Positions 40,989 through 53,537 of a stretch of DNA of 64,000 nucleotides are shown here, piece after piece. The DNA comes from Tubulanus polymorphus (lineage: Eukaryota > Nemertea > Palaeonemertea > Tubulaniformes > Tubulanidae). A model generated the notes under the pieces. That model worked only from the letters and a program-made list of their open reading frames with translations, did not search any database and was not told the DNA's origin. The DNA is taken from assembly GCF_964204645.1 (NCBI RefSeq), contig NC_134027.1, positions 7,428,485 to 7,492,484 on the forward strand, given 5' to 3'. Each line of letters opens with the position of its first letter. Positions within the stretch are counted from its first letter, which is position 1. Both the position numbers and the translations under genes were made by a program.

Positions 40989-43531
40989 TTTGTATTCACC
41001 AAAGTTCACCAATGCAACGGCCCAATTGAGTTGACTGAGCTGTACGATAAATGGGAATCATATGATAAGGTAAAATATACAGGTAAACTACATTACAGAC
41101 TTTAGGGGGAATAAAACAAATGACCGTTCATAAGTAATTTCAATAAAAAACTAAATTCCACCGAAAACCATCCGATATCTCCTTACTTTGTCTTAAAACA
41201 TGGGCGTAAAAATCATTACAATCTAGAACAAGGCTCTGGCCGCATCAACACTATAATGTATTTCAAAAACTCACTAATAGATCGCCTAAACCAAGAAATC
41301 ATACTTCAACAAAACCTTCATATTTGGAGTCTTAACAATATACTTATACATCTGGACGCAAGCGGACTGAATGCAGTAAACAGAATCACAATCGATACCA
41401 TTAGCGTAGTCTATTAATTAAACCCGACGCCATTTTCTTTTTTTAATTACACCTACATACTTCGATTTTGACACTTGAGGTATGTTCTGATATGGATCGA
41501 ACCGGAACGACGGTCTATCAATACGCATAGAACTGTCTGACCACTTTTGTTTTATTTCACCACATACGCATTACAGTAAGTTTACTGTTTCTGATGTTTT
41601 GACTGTAAACTCAGTCTCATTGCCGCGATAGCTGGAAAGCTGCCTCCTTTTTGGCTTCAGGATAGCAAGCTCAGTCTATTTGCGCGTGGTGGTGGCTGGA
41701 AAGTTGCCTCTTGACATCAGTCTCATTAAAAACTACCAAAAACCTAATCGTGACAATGTAAATAAAACCCGATGAAGACTGTATATTCGTAAGTGTACAA
41801 ATATGTATTCAATATTCACGTGCCTGTGCCGCTTTCTTACTGACGGTCCATCAATGCGCATAGCACTGTCCGTTTGATTGCGACGCATCCACAGACCTAC
41901 CTATGCACTGTATATTAGAAACACAAAACTGCTCCCGTGTAAAAACTTTTCCTTTTAGGCAAACTCAGCACCAGATGTGAAGTACCGATTGCGCTCCCCT
42001 TGACGGAGAAACCCATCCTCATCGGAGCTGCACCGTCGATGTCATAAACTACACTTCGGATACCCAAGGACCATATTCTCATCTGGAAAATTTGCGTTTC
42101 GAAATGTGCTTCCTTTCTATCTAGTCAACACGCGGAACAATCAACTTAGAGGACTTCTACATCAACATCATCTACCCGAGAAAAAAACCACAATAAACTA
42201 TCGGACTATTTACACGTAGAAAACGACCAAAAAAATATAAAAATGGACAAAATGATCTTCACCCTTGTAATTAGCTATTCCCAAAATCTTGATGTATTAA
42301 ATTAGGCAGCCAGAAAAATTCATCCCAATCAGTCGCTTGCCTGTTCAGACTGCTTGGAAGATTGTTTGAATGAACCGGAACCGAATTTCCAATTATGTAC
42401 TTCGATTTAAAAAAGAAAATTCTGTAAATTAGACCGCCGAGCAAACAACTATATCTGTACTTCGATTTCCGATTTCAAAATCAAACCCCCTGTTTCGCTC
42501 CCGGCAGGTGTGGTGGGTCTGTAAGGGACACTCGATCAAAAAATCTAACGAAATTTACAAACCAAATAAATAACAGGGACAATCCCTATTTTAAGATCAA
42601 ACATCGTTCAGACCTTGAATCATTTTTCTAGAGGATGTAAAGTCATATGGGCGCTATACTGCTCCACAGAGTTTGGTAAAGATTATAGAAATGTATGTGC
42701 AGGATAAAGATTGTAAAATTCTTGATGTTGGCGCCGGTACCGGGCTTCTCGGTGAGGAGGTAAAATTTTACACAGCATTTTCGTTTTTAATATGTTATAA
42801 AGTTTAACTATGGACTCTAAAGACGAAATTCTTTTTAAAAGTCGATGGTTTAACAATTCATGAAAATCACATCCATTAGGTATGGGTGGCAATTGCTGGT
42901 GGAATAGATATTTAATGACATAAATCATTTTGAATTACTTTTGCACTAGTTGCGGAAAGCAGGGTTCAAAGGTAGAATTGACGCCATTGAGCCCGCACCA
43001 GGAATGTTGAAACGAGCTGAAGAAAAAGGTTGTTATGAGAACTTTTACTCTGAGTATGTAACCGTTGAAAAACCGTGTTCTATTTCAACCGGTAAGGAGA
43101 ATATATCCAAGTTATTAAAATCTGAAAATAGCGATACTTTGAAAACATGCTTATTTAAAACAGGTTTTTACGACCACATTGTGACTTCTGGAGCCATTAT
43201 CCCCAGGCACATTGAATACCAGACATTGATTGAGTTGTTAAGAATGTGTAAAATAGGTAAACAGGCGTTTGGAAGGTTGAAAAACAACGAAACAATCATA
43301 CTTCCATCAAACGGGATCATAGCATTGGATTTGTTTTTTTTTGTTTCAGGTGGTTACGTTTTGGCCTGTTTTCGAAAAGATTATTTAGAGAAGGAACATT
43401 TCCGAGGTTTCGACGATTTTTTAGAAAAACTTCAACGCGATAGAAAATGTAAATCCGAAATCGTTGAGATCGACCAATATCATTTTTCTGATCCTGGCCT
43501 CGTAGTGGTTTTAGAGAAAACTTCCGAATAA
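40947..43531 (+). CDS. METTL27-like methyltransferase, copy 1
   Basis: A class I SAM-dependent methyltransferase resembling METTL27 (WBSCR27); the substrate is not established for the family. Exons 40947-41069, 42634-42759, 42950-43091, 43164-43256 and 43350-43531 give 221 residues. Recognisable parts are ELYDKWESYDKD, SAM motif I (ILDVGAGTGLLGEE), the family motif IDAIEPAPGMLKRAEEKGCY, GFYDHIVTSGAIIP and the C-terminal block GGYVLACFRKDYLE. The downstream ATG (40947) is used because the duplicated upstream ATG (40880) stops after 15 codons. Introns 3 and 4 (72 and 93 nt) are multiples of three without stops. The large first intron holds repeats and an unassigned 90-100 codon open frame (41128-41418). 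Copy 2 has identical exon phases. Confidence 0.85.
41580..41900. repeat. Internal repeats in the METTL27-like 1 first intron
   Basis: Two tandem segments of about 60 bp share CTCAGTCT...CTGGAAAG.TGCCTC (near 41610 and 41671). A GACGGTC.ATCAAT.CGCATAG.ACTGTC segment occurs near 41501 and again near 41841. These look like remnants of a decayed transposon of unknown class. Confidence 0.5.
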
Positions 43532-43958
43532 ACTCCTCAAGATATTCGTCTTTGCAACATTTCTCAATATTTCCACTTCTGAATACTATCATAGAAATTT
43601 ACCGTCCACAAATACTGTAATCATCATTCATTTTTCCGAACGGGAGGCGAAGCTAAAGAATTACTAGCTCAGTGCTCAGTTCGTGATGTATCTGAGCGTT
43701 GAATGATAAATGGTATGCTGAATATGCTGTTGGGCTTAAAATAACGATCGACCTTAAAGTAATTCTGAATGATTGTTAGACAAAGGGCTTGACAACAAAT
43801 GACGAATTGTTTTTCATTACAGTTTTTGAATGCATATAAGATAAGGGTTGATCAACTATAATGGCACGAGGAAAAAGGTCTAAAACATATTTAAGCATGA
43901 AGCTCAAAAATCTGAAATCATTTTAAAACTTTTGTTCTTGTTGGTTATTGATTGAATA

Positions 43959-45135
43959 TTAAGTTTTCAAGGTCCCTGGGCCCTGTCGATATATCTTCTC
44001 TAACGGAGCTTGGTGTTTCCGGCGTAATAAGGTTGGATTAAGCTTTTCAAAACAATTACTCTTTTGTCTATAGTATGGTAAGGTGAACATCTTTTGCGTC
44101 GTTGTTCGGAACATATTATTCGTGAAGCAATAGACGATGAAATTGGCACAAGAATCGAGAACAGTTAAACCCATGCCAATTTTCCGTACCATCATCGAGG
44201 TGTGATAATCATATCCCTGTATTTCTATAATTCTGGCAAAAAAGGCCCTATCCAAAAACGACACCGACTCAAATAAGATATATATGATTACAACAGAAAT
44301 AACCATTCGAAGGACTTTACCTTGTTTTGTAGAATTCGAATTCGAATGAATATTTTTTGCGGTTTTGACCGTTTTTTGTAAAGTCAATGCAAGAATGAGA
44401 GATGTATTGGTGACGAGTAGAGAAATCATGGGGATAACGGAAAGATAAATGAAACCTACCCACGAGCTCATCTTCGCATTCCAGTCAAGTAGATAAGGAT
44501 TGCTATAATAGTAGGATAACTCATTAGATAGAATCCAGGTTCTCATTCCGGTACTCGAGCATCGGAACGCTTTCAACCCTTTGTTTGGCAGAAAAATAGG
44601 CAGAAATAAAACAAACGATACTAAATTCACGATAAATAGAATTAAGCGTAACTTTCGACAGCGACCAAAACAGCCGTGATTTCAGTGGAAACGTTACCAC
44701 AATTAACCTTTCGAAGCTCAACAGACCGACACACCAGTTCCTAATCGACTGAAAAACGTAGTAAAATCCGAGAGCAAACACGGTGAATTGCCAACCGAAA
44801 CCCCAGTCATCTTTACGGAATACGACATCTCCGACGACTGCGTAAACGTGCAGGGTCCGAAGAGGAAACATAATGAGAATGCAGAGCAAATACAGAAGGT
44901 CGTAGATAGCTACTACTTTGATAAGATAGTAAGATGCATTCGTCGCCATATATCGCAAAACTAGAAGCGTCAATCCGTTTAAAAGTACACCGAACAAGGA
45001 AGCTGGTCCGTAGAAACACGTGTACACTAGGACACTGAATACGTGATACTTATGGATGGGTAACACTTTCCATTTGTCGCAGATGTTGATAAATTCTTCC
45101 GATGAATCTGAATTATTCATCACGCTTGTATTCAT
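43959..45135 (-). pseudogene. Rhodopsin-like GPCR with a +1 frameshift (neuropeptide-receptor type)
   Basis: An intronless seven-transmembrane receptor in two overlapping frames. The first frame (45135 down to about 44680) holds a short N-glycosylatable N-terminus, TM1 with GVLLNGLTLLVL, TM2 with the conserved Asp (AIYDLLYLL), TM3 and the ER motif in LLSFERLIVVTFPLKS. The second frame (about 44680 to 43959) holds TM4 through TM7, including DSCANFIVYCF, the NPxxY-region equivalent, and a basic tail. One extra base between about 44640 and 44681, in the second intracellular loop, separates them. All other conserved parts look intact, so a sequencing or assembly error, a very recent pseudogene, or a real polymorphism are all possible. 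Overall shape resembles invertebrate FMRFamide/peptide receptors; the ligand is unknown. It lies between the two METTL27-like genes on the opposite strand. Confidence 0.8.
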
Positions 45136-45389
45136 CGCACCAACTTTCTGGCATTCACAATGATTGTGACTGTTGTCGGCCGTGCCGTGGTTGAAAATCT
45201 CTAGCCTGATATGAAAACTTTTCGAGCAAATGAAATATAATAATGACCGTTAAAAAATCAAATCGATCATTGGTTAATCGTTCACACGCGCGAACAAAGA
45301 AATGATTAGGCATCTGGAAATCTTATTTTGATTTGGAAAATTGTCCGTGCGTGCGGAAAGGATTCCTTTTTAGAAATACAGCACTTTTA

Positions 45390-45741
<352 letters not shown>

Positions 45742-45850
45742 TGAATTGTCTTTCCTAGATAATCGGATCGACTGGCACATATTGCGAATAGTAATCTAGG
45801 GTAATATATTCAGGCCCACGTGAATAACCGTATACATATATACATATGCA

Positions 45851-47670
45851 ATGGAGAACGAAAGCGCTTACAAATCGCTGGTGAAAGAATTACAAGAGTC
45901 TACTGGCGACCCAGCTGAAGTTGCTGCAATCTATAACAAACGGACATCATACGATGAGGTAGTTTCCGACCGGCTATCATGAGACACCGATGACAACTGC
46001 TGAGAAAAAGCACGCAGTATTGCACACATAGTCATTGTATTTTTTAACAGGATATGAAATTGATCGCCAAATACGTTGGTCCAGAAAAGCTTGCGAAGGT
46101 TGTCGATGATTATGTGCGGAATAAAGATTGTAGAATTCTCGATGTCGGTGCCGGAACTGGACTCGTCGCCGAGGAGGTAATATGATGATTATCGTGAAAG
46201 ATAATAGTGGCGTGTATGACATCAATCTTTTCCGACATCAGTGATCCAATCAGCAACCAACAAAGTAACACTGCTAATCCAATTAACAACAATTCAGCAT
46301 ATAGTATTTCAGCATAGTTTGATCTTGGAGAAATTTCCAAGGTTTGATGTTTCAGCATCTTCTTCTTCTTTCTCCTACAGCTTAATGTACGTACGTACCA
46401 TGCGTTCACTTCCATAGAGCTTGCTCGGAACTCTGCAAGACTCTGGCTCTCATTACTTTTACAAACCTCTTCCAAAACTCTCCAACGCTCTATCCCAACT
46501 CGACTTAACTGTCAAAAGTCTGGGCCCAGTTTCACAAAAACGTTTAAGCCTAAAACGGTTGAGTTTGAATTGTTGTCCTTATTGAAAACACGAAGTAACC
46601 AATAGCAATTACATCAAAAATTAGAGTTTAAATTTTTCGTGAAACCGGGCCCTGGAGTATTTATATGAATTTATCATCCGGGTTGATGATATTTAGATTT
46701 TGACCTTATTTGGTAATTCTAACTAAACTTGATATTTTCAGTTTGGTCGTGTTGGTCAACCTTACAGAATTATTCATTGCTGCGATTGGATTTATGAATG
46801 TTAAATAACACAACCATAGGATGAAAAAATAGTTTTTTAATAAATTACAGTAAAACCTCGCCGGACTCGGTCAAAAAACAAAATAATTTTTCTGACATCC
46901 TAACGTATGTTCCTATCCTTAACTCAAGACTTCGCTTACCTCGGACTAATTTTGCCCGTCCCTGTTTGTCCGGTTAGGCTTGGTTTACTGTGTATAATGT
47001 AACAATGACCGCATAGTGTGGGTGAAAGATTTCCCAAAATCTGTTTTGTTCATTATCATCTTAGTTGAGGAAGGTAGGTTTCACGGGAAAATTTGACGCC
47101 ATTGAACCATCGAAGCAGATGGCGAATCTAGCGGTGCGAAAGAGTTTCTATGAGAACTGCTACATCGAGTTTGTTACCGTCGACAAACCATGTTCCATTT
47201 CAACAGGTAAGAAACAAATTGACCTTAATGTTTATTTATGATATTCCATGATAGAATTTTTATTATCAGCTTGCATTTTAGGGTTTTATGACCACGTTGT
47301 GAGTTGTGGCGCTATAATTCCTGGGCATATAAAATACCAGGCACTGACAGAGATGTTGAGAATGTGCAGGACAGGTGCGCGTTATTGGCTGCATCTAAAA
47401 CTTAGAACAGAAAAAAAAAAACTTAGAACAGCTGGAGGAATGGACGGATAACGAGATTAATTCGTTCGTGCTGTTTCTTTTCCAGGCGGCTATGTTTTCG
47501 CCTGTTTTGGGAGAGACTATTTAGAAACGGAAAGTTTCCGAGGTTTCGACGAATTTGTGGAAAATTTGCAAAGCGATGGAAAATGCCAATACGAAATGAT
47601 TGAGATCGACGAGTACAAACATATGATGGCTGGTTGTATTGTAGTGTTGCAGAAAACTACTGCACCGTGA
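45851..47670 (+). CDS. METTL27-like methyltransferase, copy 2
   Basis: A paralog of the gene at 40947-43531 with the same five-exon structure and the same phases: 45851-45958, 46051-46176, 47065-47206, 47282-47374 and 47486-47670. The product is 217 residues. Motifs include IYNKRTSYDED, SAM motif I (ILDVGAGTGLVAEE), FDAIEPSKQMANLAVRKSFY, GFYDHVVSCGAIIPGHI and GGYVFACFGRDYLE. Exons 2, 3 and 4 are the same length as in copy 1 (126, 142 and 93 nt). Start ATG 45851 has no competing upstream duplicate. Intron 2 has been enlarged by at least two small inverted-repeat elements. The catalytic pocket looks intact; the substrate is unknown. Confidence 0.85.
46522..46652. mobile_element. 131-bp MITE with GGGCCC ends
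   Basis: The left end GGGCCCAGTTTCACAAAAA matches the inverted right end (GGGCCCGGTTTCACGAAAA when read inward) at 17 of 19 positions. There is no coding capacity. It is inserted in intron 2 of METTL27-like 2. Confidence 0.75.
46848..46990. mobile_element. 143-bp MITE with CAGTAAA ends
   Basis: The left end is CAGTAAAACCTCGCCGGAC and the right end is GTCCGGTTAGGCTTGGTTTA followed by CTG, which are imperfect inverted copies. A TA precedes the left end. The pattern resembles pogo/Tigger-derived elements. It is in intron 2 of METTL27-like 2. Confidence 0.6.
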
Positions 47671-47947
47671 CCAAATTTAACTTTATCTAACTCTTTCCCT
47701 CAATAAATTACATCATTGTGGAACCGTGGGGGTATTCAGGTACTTGTGTGTGAAACCTTCAAAATCTTATTTAAGCTGTGGTTGTAATCTACCGTCCTCT
47801 TATAAGAATAACTATCCAGCAAATTGTGTATGTTCCTTTTTTTATTCCTTAATGATATTAGCGTATAGATATTGACAAAATTACAACATGCAGAATATGA
47901 AACAAATATACATATGTTTTATTGTCATCAATGGAGAAATTACAATT

Positions 47948-50900
47948 TCATTTTTCCATCAAATATTGATAATATAATGATTCTAAATCAGTGTGAGCGA
48001 ATTTCGGCACGAAATTGATTTTCACTATTTTAGTAAATCCTTCAGATAAGCCAGGCTCAATGAATTTCTTTCTGAAATAGACGAAAAGAAAGTCATTAGG
48101 ACTTGAAGCGATAGTTGAAATTAAATAAACTTCTATCTCAACAGAGTTTCCCTTTTTTCAAACAAGCACAGATTCACTCACTTAAATGAATGCAAGACCA
48201 TTTCATTTATCTTCTGGTGATTTTTGTCTGTAATTTCTCTGAACTGCAATAAACCAGTCATAAGTAAATGTATCGGATCAATAGCGCGTGAGTACTTAAA
48301 AATCCGATTTCGGCTATAAAGGTTAAAATATTGCAAAAAATTCTAACCCGTTCATTGTGTTGAACATGCTGGAATGTCACATTGAAATAAAAACATCTAC
48401 AGGGAACTTTCTTCTTTGAAGCACAATCCAAATACCTAGACCAAAAGTATTCATAACATAAGTAATAGTTCACATTCCTTTTTAACACGATGAAATAAGC
48501 AAAATTCTATGTTATATTAAAGAACCTTTTTCTGGACTCGGGGTCTGGATTGGTGTTATCGATTACTACACTCAAACCTGAATCTAATGCTTTCAGGCAC
48601 TTAGACACACAAGCTTGCCAGCTGCCAAGAATATCCTTCAAAATAAAAGCATGATTTACAATTACACATACCCTGCTTATAATCTACTACCAAAAATTTT
48701 TTATTGTAAAAGTTTTTTATTATACATGTATACTTAAATGCTTTGTATCAATCTATTATGTGAATAAATACTTATACTTATACTTAAAATCAAATACTGG
48801 TAATAAAAATTTTAATTGCAGACCAGTCTAATTTGATTGGTAACAGGAACAAAATAATCATGCAAGTCTTGATTCTGAACCAGCAGCCCTCTTCGAAGAC
48901 AAGCTCAAAGAATAAACAACCAATTAATGTTGTGAATACCCTGTTATACTTACTCGGCTGATGTAAACATATCCTTCCGGTATCAGATACATTTCAGAGA
49001 AAAATGATTTTCCTGCTGCAGATGGATATAAAACATACCTATTGCTCGTGGCTAGTACTCAGATGAATTTTAGATTGAATAGATCAATACGGTTTTTCTA
49101 TAATTAGTAGACTTACATGCCGGAAATCCAACATTCACGATAAGCTTGTAAATTGAAACAGAAGAAGGAAATGATGAACAGAGAAAGTTGAAAATTTGCA
49201 ACATATATACAATACATACACCAGTATATTAGTACCTCCTGGGTTGTTGAAGTAATTTCTTCATTAGCTGGGTCAGTAAGTGGACCATTGGAATCTAGAT
49301 TTCGCTAATAGAAGAATGAACGTAAGTATTTGGCTCAGAAAAATTAAGAACAGAATATCGCAAAAGGAGATAATGAACATTCAGTTCATTCGCATAGTTC
49401 TTACAGGATTGAATTCTGGCAAATTAAAAGGAGCTTTTTTGCTGTTTTTGAAAAATTCTTCAGGGGTATGAAATGCAAGACCAGCATTTATGGCAAACTG
49501 AAAATAATGTAAATAATTAATAAATACATATGGACTGGAACATTTCTTGATGATTGAATAGAGTTATGTTAAACGAACCAGTCGATCACTGCATGAGAAG
49601 TCCTTTTTTCTTTTTGGTTCCCAATTTACAGGACGACCTGCTGCATCTAGAATGAGTTAAATATAAATTTACACTAGATGTAACCATAGCACAATTAAAC
49701 CTTCTTTAACCATGCACAGGTAGCAACTATATTAGTTTGCATTTACCTCCACAATAAAAGCTCAATTTTTCATCAATATCAATGCCATCATTCGCCTGAA
49801 ACAAGAGTAAAATGATTCGTTTTCTTTCGAACAACAAATGGTTTTAAGAGAGTTGGTTTGACTGATGATAGTAAATGCTTTACAGATAATAAATTACTTT
49901 TTCGTGTAAAAATGTCCACATTCCAAGAGCCGGTTTTCTGTAGCGACCTGGGCCAGTCGAAACAAAAACCTGAATTGGGGCTGGTATCTGCCGGACTATT
50001 TCCGTGATTTTAGTCTTCAGATCTTTTTCCTTGAGTTTTCCACGGCTTATTCCCATCTATCAATGAGATTAACAATCTTAATAATATTGTTATCTGTATT
50101 CAGAATCTTTACAGGGCCTTCATTTCGAAACACATGTATAATGTCGAATGTACCTGGTTCGTAAAAAACACGATCTTAAAACCATCGGCAAAAAGTTTCT
50201 TCAGTTTTCCTGGAATTTCTGGTAGCAGAAATCTGAAATATTGCCATGCTAGTGAAAAATCCTTTATGCACAGTTTAAAAAACTTTGATGAACTTTTGAA
50301 TGAGTACTTACTTCCAGTCATTGAAATCAACTGCAAAAACTCGCCCTGATTTTGTGGTTATAATTGTACCATCCATATCGAATGCTGCAACCTAAGAACC
50401 GAAGAACATCATGAATAATTGCAATAGTTTATTTTCTACATATACATACATGTATCCTGTAACAAATGTCACCCAAAAAGATCTAACCTTGTTTCTACTA
50501 ATAACACCGGTGCTTGTATAGACCAACAGAGAATCTTCAGGATTCTCCCATTTAGAATCTGCATTCGGTTTACGGAAATTAACAAAAGAACTTGTTTTGT
50601 TATCTATGACATTGTCCGAGTCATTATCAGTAACATTGGAGCTACATTCTTGTGTGTCTGTGTTAGCAAAGTTTTTTTTCATGAACTGAAGTTTTTCGTT
50701 GATAGCTTCAAGGTCTTCCTCCTCATTCTCATTATCACCATCATCATTCAGTGTGATAGAATCTTCATCCAATTTTCGCTTCTTCCAATCTTTATTTCCA
50801 TCATCTGACAATTGTCTTAACTTATTCTTTTTACCAGCACTGGACTTAAAATCAGTATGATGAAAATAAACAGTAAACGGAAATTGCCCTTCCAGAAAAT

Positions 50901-51242
50901 ACAGAACATCAGAATGTTTGAATATCATCGAAGATTTTCGTCCGATCGAGTCAGATGCTTTATAGGAATTATTGGCTCCAAGTTGTGTAATAGTAACGTG
51001 TTGCTCATGTATGTTAGCAGTCAATTCAACTGAAGATCAACAACAAAAGAATACATGATATGCTGTGATCAATGTCCTCAAAATCGATACGCTTCTACCA
51101 TTTCTAAAATGAAAATTAACAAACCTTGTTTCTTTGAACATCGTTTATCAGTTATTTCTGTTTCTGGACCCCTTCCCAGAACAACTGGTGTTCCATCTGT
51201 AAGTTTTATTGAAAGTCGACCATTTGAAAGTTCACAAGTCAT
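47948..51242 (-). CDS. PNKP: PNKP, polynucleotide kinase 3'-phosphatase
   Basis: A bifunctional DNA end-repair enzyme that removes 3'-phosphates and phosphorylates 5'-hydroxyls in single- and double-strand break repair. Fifteen coding exons: 51125-51242, 50488-51029, 50312-50391, 50154-50232, 49898-50056, 49747-49795, 49579-49646, 49405-49497, 49236-49304, 49117-49144, 48954-49015, 48526-48635, 48348-48435, 48182-48243 and 47948-48071. They give 576 residues. Order: FHA domain ([13 protein letters not shown], about 20-35), acidic/basic linker, HAD phosphatase with FDMDGT (224-229) and [17 protein letters not shown], then the kinase with Walker A GFPASGKS (425-432), VVIDNTNPD and the C-terminal FxxI block. 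All key motifs are present. The 28-nt exon 49117-49144 and the next intron split Walker A. Start ATG 51242 follows an acceptor-like TTTCAG, so a 5' UTR intron is likely. Confidence 0.95.
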
Positions 51243-51329
51243 TTTCCTGAAACATAGATGATACGCATGGCTGATGTTAGTTTGGAGCAGTTGCACATGC
51301 CCATTGGCTGTAGGCACTTACTTAAAAAA

Positions 51330-51395
51330 TGGGTTTCGAACATGCAACACGAGTGCTCGCATAGCGCTCTTATCACCTGAGCCTATACCGAACTG
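51330..51395 (-). repeat. tRNA-derived sequence (SINE head or tRNA pseudogene)
   Basis: The minus strand carries a canonical D-arm/A-box (GCTCAGGTGATAAGAGC) and, 35 nt later, a B-box-like TGTTCGAAACCC followed by a T run as in a Pol III terminator. The anticodon and T stems do not pair well, so it is not a functional tRNA gene. Confidence 0.5.
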
Positions 51396-53537
51396 CTGGA
51401 AACCATACTTTTTTCATTAGATTTATCCTTACTCTTAGCTACTATGTAAGGCATAAGCTTACCTTAACCCTAAACTATGTGGACCATCTATACTCTTAAC
51501 CCCTAACCCTCTGAACTGTAACCTCTAGCCCCTGAATTTCTGCGGTTGAAAAGGCCGCCATTTTGAATCTACCGCTTGGTTATACAAATTAACAATGCTT
51601 ATCAATCAAAAAAGTTAATAGTAAATATCGTATCGGCTTAAAAAGTGTCTATAAGTCAATACAAATGTAGCAAGCCACAGATGGAATTCGTCGAAGCAAA
51701 ACAGTGAAGTCGAAATGAGTTCAAACTTACACTAGTAGACGCCTAAAACCAATCATTCGAGCTCAACGACCTTGAAAGATGTAACAAGCCGTGGACCGTT
51801 GCGTGCTGCCCTTAATCTTATCTACTCGCATGCCGAAGTAAGAAACACCCATTTGTTAGGTTAGTTCACACATTCACCGTCAATGGGACATACAAGGGCA
51901 GCACTTAACGGCACTCTGGCACCAGTCTAGCGGCGGGTACACTGAAAAACTGCAAATCCTTGAAACACTGTCTCAAACAGTACTGACACTGTTAAACTCA
52001 AGAATAAATCAAGTGAAACTGTAACTAATTCCGGCTACAACTAACTGAGTTAGGTTAAAATCTCCCGAAATAAGCATACTAGTATAAACACCATATTTTT
52101 GTTTACCATAAGTATTTTATTCATAGATCACGGCAGACACATCTAGCTAATATTAAAAAAAGAATATCTTTTGATAAGCCCATTATCAATGAAAGATAAG
52201 CCATAATCGATATCAACAAAGCTGCATCTAAACATAATTTTGCATCAGACGGATTTTGCAAAGCGAGCAGACTAGATAAGTTCAACATAAAATGAATTTA
52301 TCTCAATGCAGTTATTTCATCCCCTACTTAAAGGTTTTTTGCATAATGCTTATTGAATAATTGTGACAAATCCCTAACTAATATCGTGTCATGGCTATCT
52401 ATGAATGCATGTAGTTCATTAGATCTATGGTGCGAGATTCAAATAGTCAAATAGTTCCAAATATCAAATACATTTATAATTCAAATGTTTATAACATTAT
52501 CAAACAAATTTCAACAGCGAACTGATAAAACTCGAATTATTAAAAAAACACAAATTTTTGATATCATTCTGTATCACTGAATTTTAAAAAAAATGCAAGT
52601 CTAAATTATGTAAATTACCCTGATTTAATTGTGTCTGACTAAAATATATGCTTACAGCTAAAATCTTATTATAAATAGTCAATATTCTTAAAAATACAAC
52701 ATTTCAAAAATGTAGCAGAAGAGCTAAAATGAATAAACAAATGCTATAAAAGAGGACGCAAATCAATGACGAGACAAATGCAATAATCTATAGACCACTG
52801 AAAGCATTAAATGCTATCAAAATACACTGTAACATAGAAATTGATTACCATTTTGGACAATCAATAAATCAACACCCATTCCAAATTTTACAACTCAATT
52901 TTTAACTGCACAGATAATCATTTATTCCGAGTTGTTGCTATTGCACGTTTGATTGTAAAATTTCAAATGTACTAAGAGTATGTAGATAAGTCATTTCTTA
53001 ACATTTAGTGATCCAGGGACACCATCCTGACTTGGTCTGATATGCTCAACAATCTGACAATATCAATCTTCAACGCCCCTGCTGAACACATATTGTATAC
53101 AGAAACCAAAAACGGCTGGGCTAAAAAATTGACGATATGAGCATCAGCTATTAAAGTTAATGTTTCTCAACCCTCATTAATACACTAGAACCTTTTTAGT
53201 AAAGTTAGAGTCAGTCATTAATACATGTACATGGAAAATTTTTCTCAACACACTTTTGAGGATTTATACCTTTGAAAAAAGTGATTAATTTTCAACGGTT
53301 TTGACTGTGTATGTAAAGAATGAATTCTCCTTTAAAAGGCTCATTCACAACAGAGGGATAAAAGCCACATTGCTATCAAACGCTGTGCATGTATTGAGTA
53401 ATATTTGATTTACCCTGGATGAGCTATTCACCTGTGAATATCTGACAATATTTCTGTTTCTGTTCAGATCAGATATCAATGATATTAGGTTCTGATATAT
53501 TGATCTTGAAATCATCAATTCACAATAATTATTCAAG
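51396..53537. other. Intergenic DNA between PNKP and UNC93A
   Basis: No coding exon is seen. It includes scattered AACCCTAA-like words at 51460-51530 that do not form a telomeric array, and a fragment of the AGCCCACTTGGG repeat family at 53006-53100. The part next to 53537 would be the UNC93A 3' UTR. Confidence 0.5.
53006..53100 (-). mobile_element. 3'-end fragment of the AGCCCACTTGGG repeat family
   Basis: GATCCAGGGACACCATC and AACAATCTGACAATATCAAT match the terminal part of the family in inverse orientation. No 5' end is present nearby. Confidence 0.65.

Noticed and set aside
50109-50349. Plus-strand open frames opposite PNKP exons
   Set aside because: Antisense shadows of the PNKP phosphatase exons; the minus-strand reading matches the family exactly.
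51330-51395. Functional tRNA gene
   Set aside because: The D-arm is good but the anticodon and T stems do not pair; called tRNA-derived repeat instead.
51460-51530. Interstitial telomere-like AACCCTAA words
   Set aside because: The words are scattered and interrupted; no tandem TTAGGG-type array.
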